The notes beneath the pieces are model-generated. The model was not told the DNA's origin. It saw only the letters and a list, made by a program, of their open reading frames with translations, and searched no databases. A stretch of 64,000 bases of DNA from Agromyces fucosus (GTDB lineage Bacteria > Actinomycetota > Actinomycetes > Actinomycetales > Microbacteriaceae): NCBI RefSeq assembly GCF_004134865.1, contig NZ_SDPO01000004.1, forward strand, positions 545,673 through 609,672, read 5' to 3'. How positions within the stretch are numbered: position 1 is the stretch's first letter; every line of letters begins with the position of its first letter. Of the stretch, positions 26,486 to 34,818 are shown one piece after another. The translations under genes were made by a program, and so were the position numbers.

Positions 26486-28183
26486 ATGGGAGTGGAGCCG
26501 GGCGCCGCCGAGACACGCGAGGAACGGAGCGCCGAGGCATCCGCTCACGTCGACGCGGAGGCGCACGACGACGTGGACCCGCACGACGACGTGGACGCTC
26601 ACGACGCGCCGGTCGAGGCACGGCGGGGCAGCCGCCTCGACGACTGGTGGGCCAGGGTGCTGTCGACGCCCCGCCGCCGGCTGCTCTGGTACTGGGGCGG
26701 TCCGATCGTGGTCACCCTCATCGCGGCGGTGCTGCGGTTCTGGAACCTCGGCCACCCGCCCGCGATCGTCTTCGACGAGACGTACTACGTCAAGGACGCG
26801 TGGACCCTGCTGCAGAACGGCTACGAGTCGAGCTGGCCCGAGGACGCGGACGCCGAGTTCGCGGCCGGCGACACCGGCATCTTCAACGATGCCGCCTCGT
26901 ACGTGGTGCATCCGCCGCTCGGCAAGTGGATGATCTCGCTCGGCATGGCCGCCTTCGGCGCCGGCGACCCCTTCTGGTGGCGCGCGTCGACGGCGCTCGC
27001 GGGCACGATCGCGGTCTTCCTGATATCGGTCATCGCTCGCCGCCTCTTCGCCTCGACGATCCTCGCGGTCATCGGCGGGCTGCTGTTCGCAGTCGACGGC
27101 AACGCGATCGTGATGTCGCGCGTCGCCCTGCTCGACAACTGGGTGATGCTCTTCGCGCTCCTCGGGTTCTGGTTCGTGCTGCTCGACCGCGAACCGTCGG
27201 CCCGTCTCCTGCGGGAGCGGCTCGACGCCGCTCGCGGCTGGGGGCTCGAGCCGCACTACGGGCCGGCGATCTGGGCCCGGCCGTGGGTGGTGGCCGCCGG
27301 GGTCGCGTTCGGTGCCGCGAGCGCCGTGAAGTGGTCGGGGCTCTGGTTCCTCGCCGCGTTCGGCATCTACCTCGTCATCGTCGACGCCCTCGCGCGCCGA
27401 CGCGCAGGAGTGCCGTTCTGGTTGTCGGCGTCGATCCTGAAGCAGGGGCCGGTGACGTTCCTGCTCCTCGTGCCCGTGGCTGCCGTCGTCTACCTCGCGT
27501 CGTGGACGGGGTGGCTCGTCACCGACGGCGGCTACTACCGGCACTGGGCCGAAGAGGCGGGCAACGCCGCGACCGGCATGTTCTCGTGGGTTCCGCTCTC
27601 ACTGCAGAGCCTCTGGCACTACCACGAGGCCGCCTACGGCTACCACGTCGGCGTGCACAGCCCGCACCCGTGGCAGTCGAATCCGCTCACGTGGCTCTTC
27701 ATGATCCGCCCCACGAACATGTACTTCGCCTCGACCGAGGACGGATCGGGAGGCTGCGGCGCCGACACCTGCTGGTCGTCGATCATCGGAGTCGGCAACC
27801 CGCTCATCTGGTGGGCGGCCGCAGCGGCGTGCTTCTACCTCGTCTACCGGCTCGTGCGCTACCGCGAGTGGCAGGTGGGCCTCATCCTCGTCGGGCTCGC
27901 CGCCGGGTACCTGCCGTGGCTCGGCTACCTGAACCGCACGGTCTTCCAGTTCTACTCGATCGCCTTCGAGCCGTTCATGGTGCTCGCGCTCGTCTTCGTG
28001 ATCGGGCTCGTGCTCGGCCGCCGCGACGACCCGTACTGGCGCCGCGAACGCGGCATCGCCATCGTGGTGATCTACCTCGCGTTCGTGCTCGCCGTCTCGG
28101 CCTTCTTCTTCCCGATCTGGTCGGGCATGCCGGTCGTACCCACGTTCCGGCAGCTGCACTTCTGGCTGCCGAGCTGGGGCTGA
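26486..28183 (+). CDS. Dolichyl-phosphate-mannose-protein mannosyltransferase (PMT family)
   Basis: Transfers mannose from polyprenyl-phosphate-mannose to Ser/Thr of exported proteins. The 565 residues start with a 55-residue acidic, His/Asp-rich cytoplasmic segment, then about ten membrane helices. The catalytic extracellular loop has FDETYYVKDAW (the Asp-Glu pair, about 93-103), and VVHPPLGKWMI follows. The PMT C-terminal four-helix domain comes after WTGWLVTDGGYYRHWA. Divergent from rsmI, as in Mycobacterium and Corynebacterium. Confidence 0.93.
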   Translation: MGVEPGAAETREERSAEASAHVDAEAHDDVDPHDDVDAHDAPVEARRGSRLDDWWARVLSTPRRRLLWYWGGPIVVTLIAAVLRFWNLGHPPAIVFDETYYVKDAWTLLQNGYESSWPEDADAEFAAGDTGIFNDAASYVVHPPLGKWMISLGMAAFGAGDPFWWRASTALAGTIAVFLISVIARRLFASTILAVIGGLLFAVDGNAIVMSRVALLDNWVMLFALLGFWFVLLDREPSARLLRERLDAARGWGLEPHYGPAIWARPWVVAAGVAFGAASAVKWSGLWFLAAFGIYLVIVDALARRRAGVPFWLSASILKQGPVTFLLLVPVAAVVYLASWTGWLVTDGGYYRHWAEEAGNAATGMFSWVPLSLQSLWHYHEAAYGYHVGVHSPHPWQSNPLTWLFMIRPTNMYFASTEDGSGGCGADTCWSSIIGVGNPLIWWAAAAACFYLVYRLVRYREWQVGLILVGLAAGYLPWLGYLNRTVFQFYSIAFEPFMVLALVFVIGLVLGRRDDPYWRRERGIAIVVIYLAFVLAVSAFFFPIWSGMPVVPTFRQLHFWLPSWG

Positions 28184-28214
28184 TGCGTCGGACGGGCCCG
28201 CGGGCACGCCGGCC

Positions 28215-29351
28215 TCACCCGCGGAGCGGCCGGAAGAACTCCCGCATGGCGGCGGCGACGAGCTCGGGAGACTGCTTGACCGTGAAGTGCCCACCGCTCG
28301 GCAGCTGCTGCCAGGCGCGGATGTCCCGGTAGGTGCGCGCGGCGTAGCTCTGCGGGAACCCGTGTTCGCGGTACTGCACGGCGACGCCCACCGGCACCTC
28401 GACGAGCGGCATCTGCGCGGTGTCGAACCGGTCGTCGTAGTACGCGCGGAACGAGGTGCCGATGCTCTGCGTCGCCCAGTAGAGGGTGGCCGTCGTGAGC
28501 ACGTCGTCATCGCTCCACGCAGCCCGGTACGCCTTGTCGCCGCCGCTCCACGTGCGGAACTTCTCGACGAGCCAGGCGGCGAGGCCGGTCGGCGAATCGT
28601 TCAGCGCCGCGGCGAGGGTGTCGGGCTTCGTCGACTGCAGCTCGCTGTACGCGGACTCCCCGAGCCACTTCGCATCGAGGGCGGCACGGAACCCGATCTC
28701 CTCCTCGGTGAGGTCGTCGCGTCGCTCGGCAGAAGGGAACGCGGCGTGGGTCGCGAAGAGGCCGAGCACCGACTCGGGGTGCAGTGCCGCCGTCCAGTCG
28801 CTGATCCACGTGCCGACGTCTTCGCCGTAGCTCGCATACCGCTCGTACCCGAGCACGTCGTGCATGAGCGCATGCCACCGCTCGGCGATCTCGTCGGCGA
28901 CGAAGTGCGCCTCGCCCGGCGGATCCGAGAAGCCGAAACCGGGCAGTGACGGGATGACCACGTCGAACGTGTCTTCCGGTCGGCCGCCATGACGCACCGG
29001 GTCGACGAGGTGCGGCACGATCGGCAGCATCTCGGCGAACGTGTACGGCCAGCCGTGGCTGAGGATGATCGGCACGGGCGCGGGATCCCGTCGCTCCGCA
29101 CGGATCCACGCGAAGTGCACTCGGCCTCCGCCGACGTCCGCCGTGAACTGCGGCACGGTGTTCAGCCGGCGTTCGATCGACCGCCAGTCGAACTCGCCGC
29201 CCCAATAGGCGAGCAGGCGCTCGAGCTCGGCGGGATCGGTGCCCGCCGACCACGGGGCTCCCGGCGTCGGCAACGGCAGTCGGCGCTGCGCGATGCGACG
29301 ACGCAGGTCGACGAGCACGTCGTCTTCGATGTCGACCGTGAACTGCTCCAT
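28215..29351 (-). CDS. Epoxide hydrolase (EHN-type alpha/beta hydrolase)
   Basis: 378 residues. An N-terminal epoxide-hydrolase domain (about 1-110, with VDIEDDVLVDLRRRIAQRRLP and FDWRSIERRLNTVPQF) precedes an alpha/beta-hydrolase core. Visible are the oxyanion motif SHGWPYTF, PSLPGFGFSDPP, and the nucleophile in SYGEDVGTW (Asp, where esterases have Ser). The catalytic His is likely in SGGHFTVKQSPE near the C-terminus. These fit microsomal-type epoxide hydrolases that open epoxides to diols. A leaderless promoter lies just upstream, divergent from the YeiH-type gene. Confidence 0.92.
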   Translation of the reverse strand: MEQFTVDIEDDVLVDLRRRIAQRRLPLPTPGAPWSAGTDPAELERLLAYWGGEFDWRSIERRLNTVPQFTADVGGGRVHFAWIRAERRDPAPVPIILSHGWPYTFAEMLPIVPHLVDPVRHGGRPEDTFDVVIPSLPGFGFSDPPGEAHFVADEIAERWHALMHDVLGYERYASYGEDVGTWISDWTAALHPESVLGLFATHAAFPSAERRDDLTEEEIGFRAALDAKWLGESAYSELQSTKPDTLAAALNDSPTGLAAWLVEKFRTWSGGDKAYRAAWSDDDVLTTATLYWATQSIGTSFRAYYDDRFDTAQMPLVEVPVGVAVQYREHGFPQSYAARTYRDIRAWQQLPSGGHFTVKQSPELVAAAMREFFRPLRG

Positions 29352-29357
29352 GGGGCG

Positions 29358-29363
29358 ACGCTA
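29358..29363 (-). promoter_or_regulatory. -10 hexamer of the epoxide hydrolase gene
   Basis: TAGCGT ends 6 nt before ATG 29351 on the minus strand. It faces the identical hexamer of the divergent YeiH-type gene about 60 nt away. Confidence 0.6.
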
Positions 29364-29421
29364 CCGCCCGCCACCGACGGGCGACCGCCGGCGTCGGCGT
29401 CGGCGTCGGCGTCGAGTCGGC

Positions 29422-29427
29422 TAGCGT
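29422..29427 (+). promoter_or_regulatory. -10 hexamer of the YeiH-type gene
   Basis: TAGCGT ends 6 nt before GTG 29434. Just upstream (about 29393-29420) are several CGTCGG hexamer repeats. Confidence 0.6.
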
Positions 29428-29433
29428 TGTGAG

Positions 29434-30414
29434 GTGCGTCGTTTGCTGCCGGGACTCGTCGTCGCGGCATCCGCGGCCCTCATCGCCTGGCTCGCGCACC
29501 TGGCGTTCCCCGCCGTGCCGCTGCTGACGGCCTCGGTCGCGCTCGGCATCGTCGTCGGTCAGATCCCGGCCCTCCGCCCTGCGCTCGGCGGATCCCTGGC
29601 GCCGGGCATGCGGGTCGCCTCCCGTCGGCTGCTCCGGGTCGGCATCGTGCTGCTCGGCCTCAAGCTCAGCCTCGTCGACATCGCATCGCTCGGCTGGGTC
29701 ACGATCGCGACGACCGTCGCGGTCGTCGTGCTGACGTTCGTCGGCACCATCGGCCTCGGCCGGGCGCTCGGGCTGCCCGGTCACCAGCCGCTGCTCGTGG
29801 CGAGCGGCTTCTCGATCTGCGGCGCATCGGCGATCGGCGCGATGGGCGCCGCGGTGCGCGCCCGCGACGAGGAGCAGGCAGTGCCGGTCGCCCTCGTGAC
29901 GCTGTGCGGCACGCTCGCGATCGCGGTGCTGCCGGCGCTGTGGCATCCGCTCGGCCTCTCGAACGTGCAGTTCGGCCACTGGGTCGGCGCGGGCGTGCAC
30001 GACGTCGGCCAGGTCGTCGCGACGGCGCAGATCGCCGGCACGGCCGCCCTCGCGGTCGCCGTCGTCGTCAAGCTCACCCGCGTGCTCATGCTCGCCCCGA
30101 TGGTCGCGATCACCGCCGCCGTCGAGCGGCGACGGGCGGTCGACGTCGAGGGGCCCCGCCCGGCGATCGTGCCGCTCTTCGTCGCCGGGTTCCTTGTCGC
30201 CGTGCTGTTGAACACGTTCGTGCCGCTGCCCGAGTGGGTGCTGACGGGTGCCGACACCCTGCAGACCGCAGCGCTGGCGATGGCCCTCTTCGCGCTCGGC
30301 GCCTCGATCCGACTCGGCGAACTCGCGAGCACCGGATGGCGCGCCCTCGTCGTCGGCCTCACCTCGTGGGTGCTCGTCGCGGGCCTCGCCTACGGCGCGG
30401 TGCTGCTCGGCTGA
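29434..30414 (+). CDS. YeiH/UPF0324-family putative sulfate exporter
   Basis: 326 residues, about ten membrane helices. Family landmarks: LLTASVALGIVVGQIP, RLLRVGIVLLGLKLSL, ASGFSICGASAIGAMGAAV and VGAGVHDVGQVVATAQI (the latter with the conserved His-Asp). The PSE/YeiH family is annotated as a sulfate exporter from weak evidence, so the substrate is uncertain. GTG 29434 is chosen for its -10 spacing. The last codons and stop are the first unit of a tandem repeat extending into the spacer. Confidence 0.9.
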   Translation: MRRLLPGLVVAASAALIAWLAHLAFPAVPLLTASVALGIVVGQIPALRPALGGSLAPGMRVASRRLLRVGIVLLGLKLSLVDIASLGWVTIATTVAVVVLTFVGTIGLGRALGLPGHQPLLVASGFSICGASAIGAMGAAVRARDEEQAVPVALVTLCGTLAIAVLPALWHPLGLSNVQFGHWVGAGVHDVGQVVATAQIAGTAALAVAVVVKLTRVLMLAPMVAITAAVERRRAVDVEGPRPAIVPLFVAGFLVAVLLNTFVPLPEWVLTGADTLQTAALAMALFALGASIRLGELASTGWRALVVGLTSWVLVAGLAYGAVLLG

Positions 30415-30538
30415 CCGGTGCTGCGCGGTACTACTCGGCCGACGGGTGCCGCGCGGCGCTGCTCGGCTGACGGTGCCACGCGGTGCTACTCGGCTGACCG
30501 GTGCCGCGCGGCGCTGCTCGGCTGACGGTGCCGCGCGG
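30395..30538. repeat. Five tandem 27/28-bp repeats from the YeiH-type gene end
   Basis: Units at 30395-30422, 30423-30450, 30451-30477, 30478-30505 and 30506-30532, plus a partial GCGCGG. Each starts RCGCGG and most hold the CTCGGCTGAC block with the stop codon. Unit 1 is the last six codons and TGA of the upstream gene. The array fills the whole spacer to the convergent reductase gene. Confidence 0.9.
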
Positions 30539-30539
30539 A

Positions 30540-31505
30540 TCACACCGCGATGACGACCTTGCCGCGCACCTCGCCCGACTCGAGCATGGCGACCGCCTCG
30601 GCCGCCTTCTCGAGCGGGAACACGCGGTCGACGACCGGGCGCACCTCGCCGGCGTCGATGCGGCGGGCGAGTTCGGCGAGGTCGTCACCGCTGCGCGCGG
30701 CCGCGAGCGGGCGGAGCCGCTGCGAGACGAACGGCGAGATGACGGATGCCGCGGCCATCCGCCGCATCGGCCCGAGCACCGTGCCGCCGCGGCCGGACGA
30801 CAGCACGAGCGTGCCCCGCGGCGTGAGCGAGCGACGCACGCGACCGAGCGGGCGGTCGGCGACGAGGTCGAAGACGACGTCGTAGCGGCCCAGGTTCGCG
30901 GTGAAGTCCTCGGTCGAGTAGTCGATCACGTGGTCGGCGCCGAGCGCACGCACGTGCTCGGCCTTGGCGCCGCGGGAGACCCCGGTCACCTCCGCGCCCC
31001 GACCCTTGGCGAGCTGCACGGCGAATCCGCCGACGCCGCCCGAGGCGCCGTTGACGAGCACGTGCTGCCCGGCCCCGACGCCTGCGAGGCGCAGGCCCTG
31101 CATCGCCGTCGTGCCCGAGACGACGACGGCTGCCGCGTGGATCGCGTCGACCGAGGTCGGCCGAGCGGCGACGAAGCGCTCGGGCACCGCGACGAACTCG
31201 GCGAAGCCGCCCTGGTCGGACTCCGCGAAGACGGCGTCCCCGACCGCGAACCGCGTGACGGCATGGCCGACCGCCACGACCTCGCCCGCGACATCCCGGC
31301 CGATGATCGGCCGCTTCGGCCGCCGCAGTCCGTAGGCGAGTCGCACCGCTCGCGGCTCGCCGCGCATGAGCAGCACGTCGCCCATGCTGACGGCGACGGC
31401 CATGACGCGGATGAGCACCTCGTCGGCCGCGGGCTCGGGCGCGGCGACCTCGGCGAGCGCGAGCTCGTCGGGACCGCCGTACCGATGCTGCACGATCGCC
31501 CTCAC
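30540..31505 (-). CDS. Zinc-less MDR oxidoreductase (quinone-reductase type)
   Basis: 321 residues starting MRAIVQHRYGGPDELALAEV. GroES-like domain with PIIGRDVAGEVVAVG, then the NADP-binding NGASGGVGGFAVQLAKG (about 143-159) and ADHVIDYSTEDF. No structural zinc cysteines, as in QOR-type reductases. GTG 31505 overlaps the stop of the upstream paralogue by 4 nt. Fourth gene of the membrane-protein/XRE/MDR/MDR operon. It probably reduces quinones or enals. Confidence 0.9.
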   Translation of the reverse strand: MRAIVQHRYGGPDELALAEVAAPEPAADEVLIRVMAVAVSMGDVLLMRGEPRAVRLAYGLRRPKRPIIGRDVAGEVVAVGHAVTRFAVGDAVFAESDQGGFAEFVAVPERFVAARPTSVDAIHAAAVVVSGTTAMQGLRLAGVGAGQHVLVNGASGGVGGFAVQLAKGRGAEVTGVSRGAKAEHVRALGADHVIDYSTEDFTANLGRYDVVFDLVADRPLGRVRRSLTPRGTLVLSSGRGGTVLGPMRRMAAASVISPFVSQRLRPLAAARSGDDLAELARRIDAGEVRPVVDRVFPLEKAAEAVAMLESGEVRGKVVIAV

Positions 31506-32536
31506 GATGCCGCCTTCGCGGATGGCGATGCTGCCGGCGACGCGACCCGCGGTGCAGCGGGCGACACGGCGACCACGACGCTGCCGACCTTGTGCCCGGT
31601 GTCGACCCGGCGGTGCGCCTCGGCCATGCGGTCAAAGGCGACGACGCGGTCGATGACCGGCACGATCTCGCCCGATTCGATGAGTTCGACGAGCAGGGCG
31701 AGATCCGCCGCCTTGAGCCGGATGTCGCGGAGCCCCGTGAAGGCGATCGCCGCCCGCCGCCCGCGGCTGAACCACCTCGTGAGCGGCCACTGCATCATGA
31801 TCGCGGCCGACGGCACCGTCGTGAGGTAGATGCCGTGCGGCGCGAGCGCGCGGCGGGCGGCGCCGAAGGAGCGCTTGCCGACCGCGTCGAAGATCACGTC
31901 GTAGGCTCCGCGCGCCTCGGTGAAGTCCTCGTGCGCATAGTCGATGACGCGGTCGGCCCCGAGCGAGGTGACGAGCGGGGCGTTCGCTGCGCTGCACACG
32001 CCGACGACGGTCGCCCCGAAGTGCTTGGCCAGCTGCACCGTCGCCGACCCGACGGTGCCCGATGCCCCGTTGACGAGCACGACCTGACCCGGCGCCACGG
32101 CCGCCAGATCGCGGAGGAAGGGCAGCGCGGTGAGGAATCCGTCGACCGTCGCGACGGCCTCGGCGGCGCCGAGCCGGGCGGGGATGTGCACGATCGGCGC
32201 GTCCTCGGCGATGCACACGAGTTCGGCGTGCGCGCCCATCGCGGGTGCCAGGGTGCCGAAGACCCGATCGCCGGTCGCGAAGCTGGTCACGCCATCGCCG
32301 ACGCGTTCGACGACGCCGGCGAAGTCGGAGCCGAGCACGGGGTGCTTCGGCTTCGCGAGCCCGAAGAAGAGGCGGGCGAAGCGCGGGGTGCCGCTGCGCC
32401 CGGCGCTGTCGGAGGGGCCGACGGTGGTCGCCTCGACCCGTACGAGCACCTCGTTCGTGCCGATCTCCGGATCGACGGCCTCCTGCAGATGCAGCACCTC
32501 GGGCGGACCGTACCGTTCGTAGACGGCGATTCTCAT
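31502..32536 (-). CDS. Zinc-less MDR oxidoreductase, paralogue
   Basis: 344 residues, clearly homologous to its downstream neighbour. GroES-like domain with VLGSDFAGVVERVG, nucleotide-binding NGASGTVGSATVQLAKHFGA (about 153), and DRVIDYAHEDF. A 20-residue Ser/Ala-rich C-terminus follows the catalytic domain. It overlaps the XRE regulator stop by 4 nt (ATGA) and the next MDR gene by 4 nt, so the whole operon is translationally coupled. Confidence 0.9.
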   Translation of the reverse strand: MRIAVYERYGPPEVLHLQEAVDPEIGTNEVLVRVEATTVGPSDSAGRSGTPRFARLFFGLAKPKHPVLGSDFAGVVERVGDGVTSFATGDRVFGTLAPAMGAHAELVCIAEDAPIVHIPARLGAAEAVATVDGFLTALPFLRDLAAVAPGQVVLVNGASGTVGSATVQLAKHFGATVVGVCSAANAPLVTSLGADRVIDYAHEDFTEARGAYDVIFDAVGKRSFGAARRALAPHGIYLTTVPSAAIMMQWPLTRWFSRGRRAAIAFTGLRDIRLKAADLALLVELIESGEIVPVIDRVVAFDRMAEAHRRVDTGHKVGSVVVAVSPAAPRVASPAASPSAKAAS

Positions 32537-32784
32537 GATGCCGACTCCTCCGAGCCCGTTGCCATGTCGTGATCGGGGTACTGGAAGACGTCGTCGAGCG
32601 GCACCCCGAAGATCCGCGCGAGCTGGAAGGCCATCTCGAGCGAGGGCGAATAGCGCCCCTGCTCGATGGCGATGACCGTCTGGCGGGTGACCCCGAGGCG
32701 CTTCGCGAGCTCGGCCTGTGTCATCTCGCCGGCGCGGAACCGCAGGGAGCGGATCTCGTTCGTCACCTTCGTGGGCTTCACCAT
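32533..32784 (-). CDS. Small XRE-family transcriptional regulator
   Basis: 83 residues that are almost only a Cro/C1-type helix-turn-helix: IRSLRFRAGEMTQAELAKRLGVTRQTVIAIEQGRYSPSLEMAFQLARIFGV. VPLDDVFQYPD and an acidic tail follow. It belongs to the short YozG-like group that is typically paired with a membrane protein gene. It overlaps that gene by 7 nt and the MDR gene by 4 nt. The palindromes on the operon promoter are its likely binding sites. Confidence 0.9.
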   Translation of the reverse strand: MVKPTKVTNEIRSLRFRAGEMTQAELAKRLGVTRQTVIAIEQGRYSPSLEMAFQLARIFGVPLDDVFQYPDHDMATGSEESAS

Positions 32785-33209
32785 GCCGGCACCCCCCTGC
32801 GGTAGGCGACGATCTTCGTGATGGTCGAGACGACGGCGGAGAGCACGAAGCAGAGGTAGACGGTGTTCGCGATCCAGAAGCCGTCGGCGTCGAGCATCGC
32901 GAGCACGAGTGCGCCGAGGGCGCCGATCACGACGAACGAGCTGCCGACCCGCTCTCCGAGCCGGTCGATCTCCTTGTCGCGGATGTCGCCGCGCGTCCTC
33001 TCGCTCGGCGAGAGGATCTCGACGAGGATGCGCCCGATGATCGAGGCGACGATCGCGCCCCCGATCACCCAGAGCATCGTCGGCACGTAGTCGATCTCGT
33101 GGGCGGGCGTGCCGCCGAGCAACTGCGGCAGCACGAGCGAGAGGTACACCGTGCTCCCCACGACGGCGACCACGAGGTAGACCCAGGTGCCCTTCTCCTC
33201 GTACGACAT
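32778..33209 (-). CDS. Four-helix membrane protein paired with the XRE regulator
   Basis: 143 residues with four hydrophobic segments (GTWVYLVVAVVGSTVYLSLVL, MLWVIGGAIVASIIGRIL, SFVVIGALGALVLAML, and NTVYLCFVLSAVVSTITKIVA) and a charged cytoplasmic loop, SERTRGDIRDKEIDRLGERV. It resembles the DUF2178-like proteins found beside short XRE regulators; role unknown. ATG 33209 has GAGGAGG 4-5 nt upstream, better than the in-frame upstream start. First gene of the operon. Confidence 0.82.
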   Translation of the reverse strand: MSYEEKGTWVYLVVAVVGSTVYLSLVLPQLLGGTPAHEIDYVPTMLWVIGGAIVASIIGRILVEILSPSERTRGDIRDKEIDRLGERVGSSFVVIGALGALVLAMLDADGFWIANTVYLCFVLSAVVSTITKIVAYRRGVPAW

Positions 33210-33224
33210 GCGTCCTCCTCGGAA

Positions 33225-33242
33225 TGTCAGAAATGTTTGACA
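33225..33242. promoter_or_regulatory. Proximal operator of the XRE operon
   Basis: TGTCA-N8-TGACA palindrome, downstream of the -10. The same half-sites and spacing recur at 33271-33288. Confidence 0.65.
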
Positions 33243-33247
33243 TGCCA

Positions 33248-33276
33248 AATGTAGAGAATATTCGACATCATGTCAA
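33248..33276 (-). promoter_or_regulatory. Promoter of the XRE operon
   Basis: A near-consensus sigma-70 promoter on the minus strand: TTGACA (33276-33271), a 17-nt spacer, TACATT (33253-33248). It lies in an AT-rich island unlike the surrounding DNA. Confidence 0.75.
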
Positions 33277-33288
33277 GGATTATTGACA
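33271..33288. promoter_or_regulatory. Distal operator of the XRE operon
   Basis: TGTCAA-N6-TTGACA palindrome covering the -35 hexamer. Its centre is 46 bp from that of the proximal copy. A third, smaller palindrome, GACATCATGTC (33264-33274), overlaps it. Confidence 0.65.
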
Positions 33289-33386
33289 CGGCTGCGCGAT
33301 GCGCCGTCGAGATGTCGCGACGGGGCTCGTCTCGTCGACCACGCGGCCACCTCGGCACGACGATCGAGACGGGCGTGCGCCGGTGC

Positions 33387-33392
33387 TATGGT
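33387..33392 (+). promoter_or_regulatory. Putative -10 of the sugar-utilisation operon
   Basis: TATGGT lies 7 nt before the LacI-type palindrome, which would put the transcription start at the edge of the operator. The -35 is not convincing. Confidence 0.4.
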
Positions 33393-33399
33393 GGGCGAC

Positions 33400-33417
33400 G
33401 GTTTCAACGTTGAAACC
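33400..33417. promoter_or_regulatory. LacI-family operator
   Basis: GGTTTCAACGTTGAAACC is a perfect 18-bp palindrome with the central CG typical of LacI/GalR sites. It lies between the putative -10 and the MFS start, in an operon that ends with a LacI-type regulator. Confidence 0.85.
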
Positions 33418-33438
33418 AGCGAGGAGCAACCACCGCAC

Positions 33439-34818
33439 ATGCGCACCCCGGACACCATCGACACCCGGCGCATCGGCGCGCTCGGCACTCCGCGCCTCGG
33501 CGGGCGCACCTGGACGGCGATCCTCGCCGTCGGACTCGTCGGTCAGCTCGCCTGGGTCATCGAGAACATGTACCTCAACCTGTTCGTCTACGACACGATC
33601 TCGACCGACCCCGCCGTCATCGCGATCATGGTCGCGGCGAGCGCCGTCGCCGCCACGGCGGCCACGCTGCTCTTCGGCGCCTGGTCGGACCGGCTCGCCC
33701 GTCGCCGCGAGTTCGTCGCGATCGGCTACATCGCCTGGGGTCTCGTCACTGCCGCATTCGGCCTGATCGGCGGCGGCGCTTCCGGGGCGCTCGCCAACGG
33801 GGCATCCGGTGCATCGACGGCCGCTGCGGCGACCGCGACCGCCGTGATCGCGATCATCGCGCTCGACTGCGTCATGAGCTTCATCGGCTCGGGCGCGAAC
33901 GATGCGGCGTTCGCCGCGTGGGTCACCGATTCGACGGTGCCCGCCAACCGCGGCCACGTCGACGGATGGCTCGCCGTCATGCCGCTCATCGGCATGCTGC
34001 TCGTCTTCGTGCTCCTCGACCCGCTCACGCAGTCGGGTCAGTGGAGTCTGTTCTTCGGCATCGTGGGCGGGATCACGGTGGCCACCGGCATCGCAGCCTG
34101 GTTCCTGATCCGCGACCGAGGCGTCGCGAAGCACCCGCACGGCGTGCTGCGCGCGATCTTCGAGGGGCTGCGCCCGCAGACCATCCGACGCGAACCCGCC
34201 CTGTTCCTGACGCTCGCGATCTGGACGGTCATCGGCATCAGCTCGCAGGTCTTCCTGCCGTACGTGCTCATCTACCTGCGCTATTCGCTCGCGCTCGACG
34301 GATACGCGATCGTGCTCGGTGTCGTGCTGCTGCTCGCCTCGGCGCTGAGCGTGGCCGGCGGACGCCTGATGGACCGGATCGGCAAGCCCCGGTTCCTCCC
34401 GTTCGCCGTCGGGGCGTTCGCCGCCGGCCTCCTCGCCATGCTCTTCGTGCGCGAGATGACCGGCGTCATCGCCGCCGCGACGGTGATGATGGCCGGCATG
34501 ATGACCTCCGTGGCCGCGGTCTCCGCGATGACGCGCGACCGCACCCCTGCAGACCGGGCGGGTGGCGTACAGGGCGCCCGCATGATCATGGCGATCCTGA
34601 TTCCGATGCTGATCGGCCCGGCGATCGGCGCCGCCGTGATCTCGGGCGCCGACCACTCCTACGTCGAGCTCGGCGTCTCGCACCCGGTGCCCGGCCCCGA
34701 GATCTTCCTGGCGGCGGCCGTCGTGCTCGTCGCGGTGCCGCCGCTCGCGATGCTGCGTGCACGGATGATGCGACGCGGCGAGGATGCCCGGGTCGCAACC
34801 CGGGCGGACCGCGCATGA
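33439..34818 (+). CDS. MFS transporter, probably glycoside uptake
   Basis: 459 residues with about twelve membrane helices. It has the MFS loop 2-3 motif LLFGAWSDRLARRREFVAIG and a long central cytoplasmic segment. The pattern NDAAFAAWVTDSTVPANRGHVDGWLAVMPLIG resembles the sugar:cation symporter branch. ATG 33439 follows GAGGAG. An upstream in-frame ATG overlaps the LacI operator and is rejected. It overlaps the glycoside hydrolase gene by 4 nt (ATGA), so it probably imports that enzyme's substrate. Confidence 0.87.
   Translation: MRTPDTIDTRRIGALGTPRLGGRTWTAILAVGLVGQLAWVIENMYLNLFVYDTISTDPAVIAIMVAASAVAATAATLLFGAWSDRLARRREFVAIGYIAWGLVTAAFGLIGGGASGALANGASGASTAAAATATAVIAIIALDCVMSFIGSGANDAAFAAWVTDSTVPANRGHVDGWLAVMPLIGMLLVFVLLDPLTQSGQWSLFFGIVGGITVATGIAAWFLIRDRGVAKHPHGVLRAIFEGLRPQTIRREPALFLTLAIWTVIGISSQVFLPYVLIYLRYSLALDGYAIVLGVVLLLASALSVAGGRLMDRIGKPRFLPFAVGAFAAGLLAMLFVREMTGVIAAATVMMAGMMTSVAAVSAMTRDRTPADRAGGVQGARMIMAILIPMLIGPAIGAAVISGADHSYVELGVSHPVPGPEIFLAAAVVLVAVPPLAMLRARMMRRGEDARVATRADRA

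Noticed and set aside
30395-30538. CRISPR-like array
   Set aside because: The repeats are directly adjacent with no unique spacers and derive from a gene 3' end; no cas genes are nearby.
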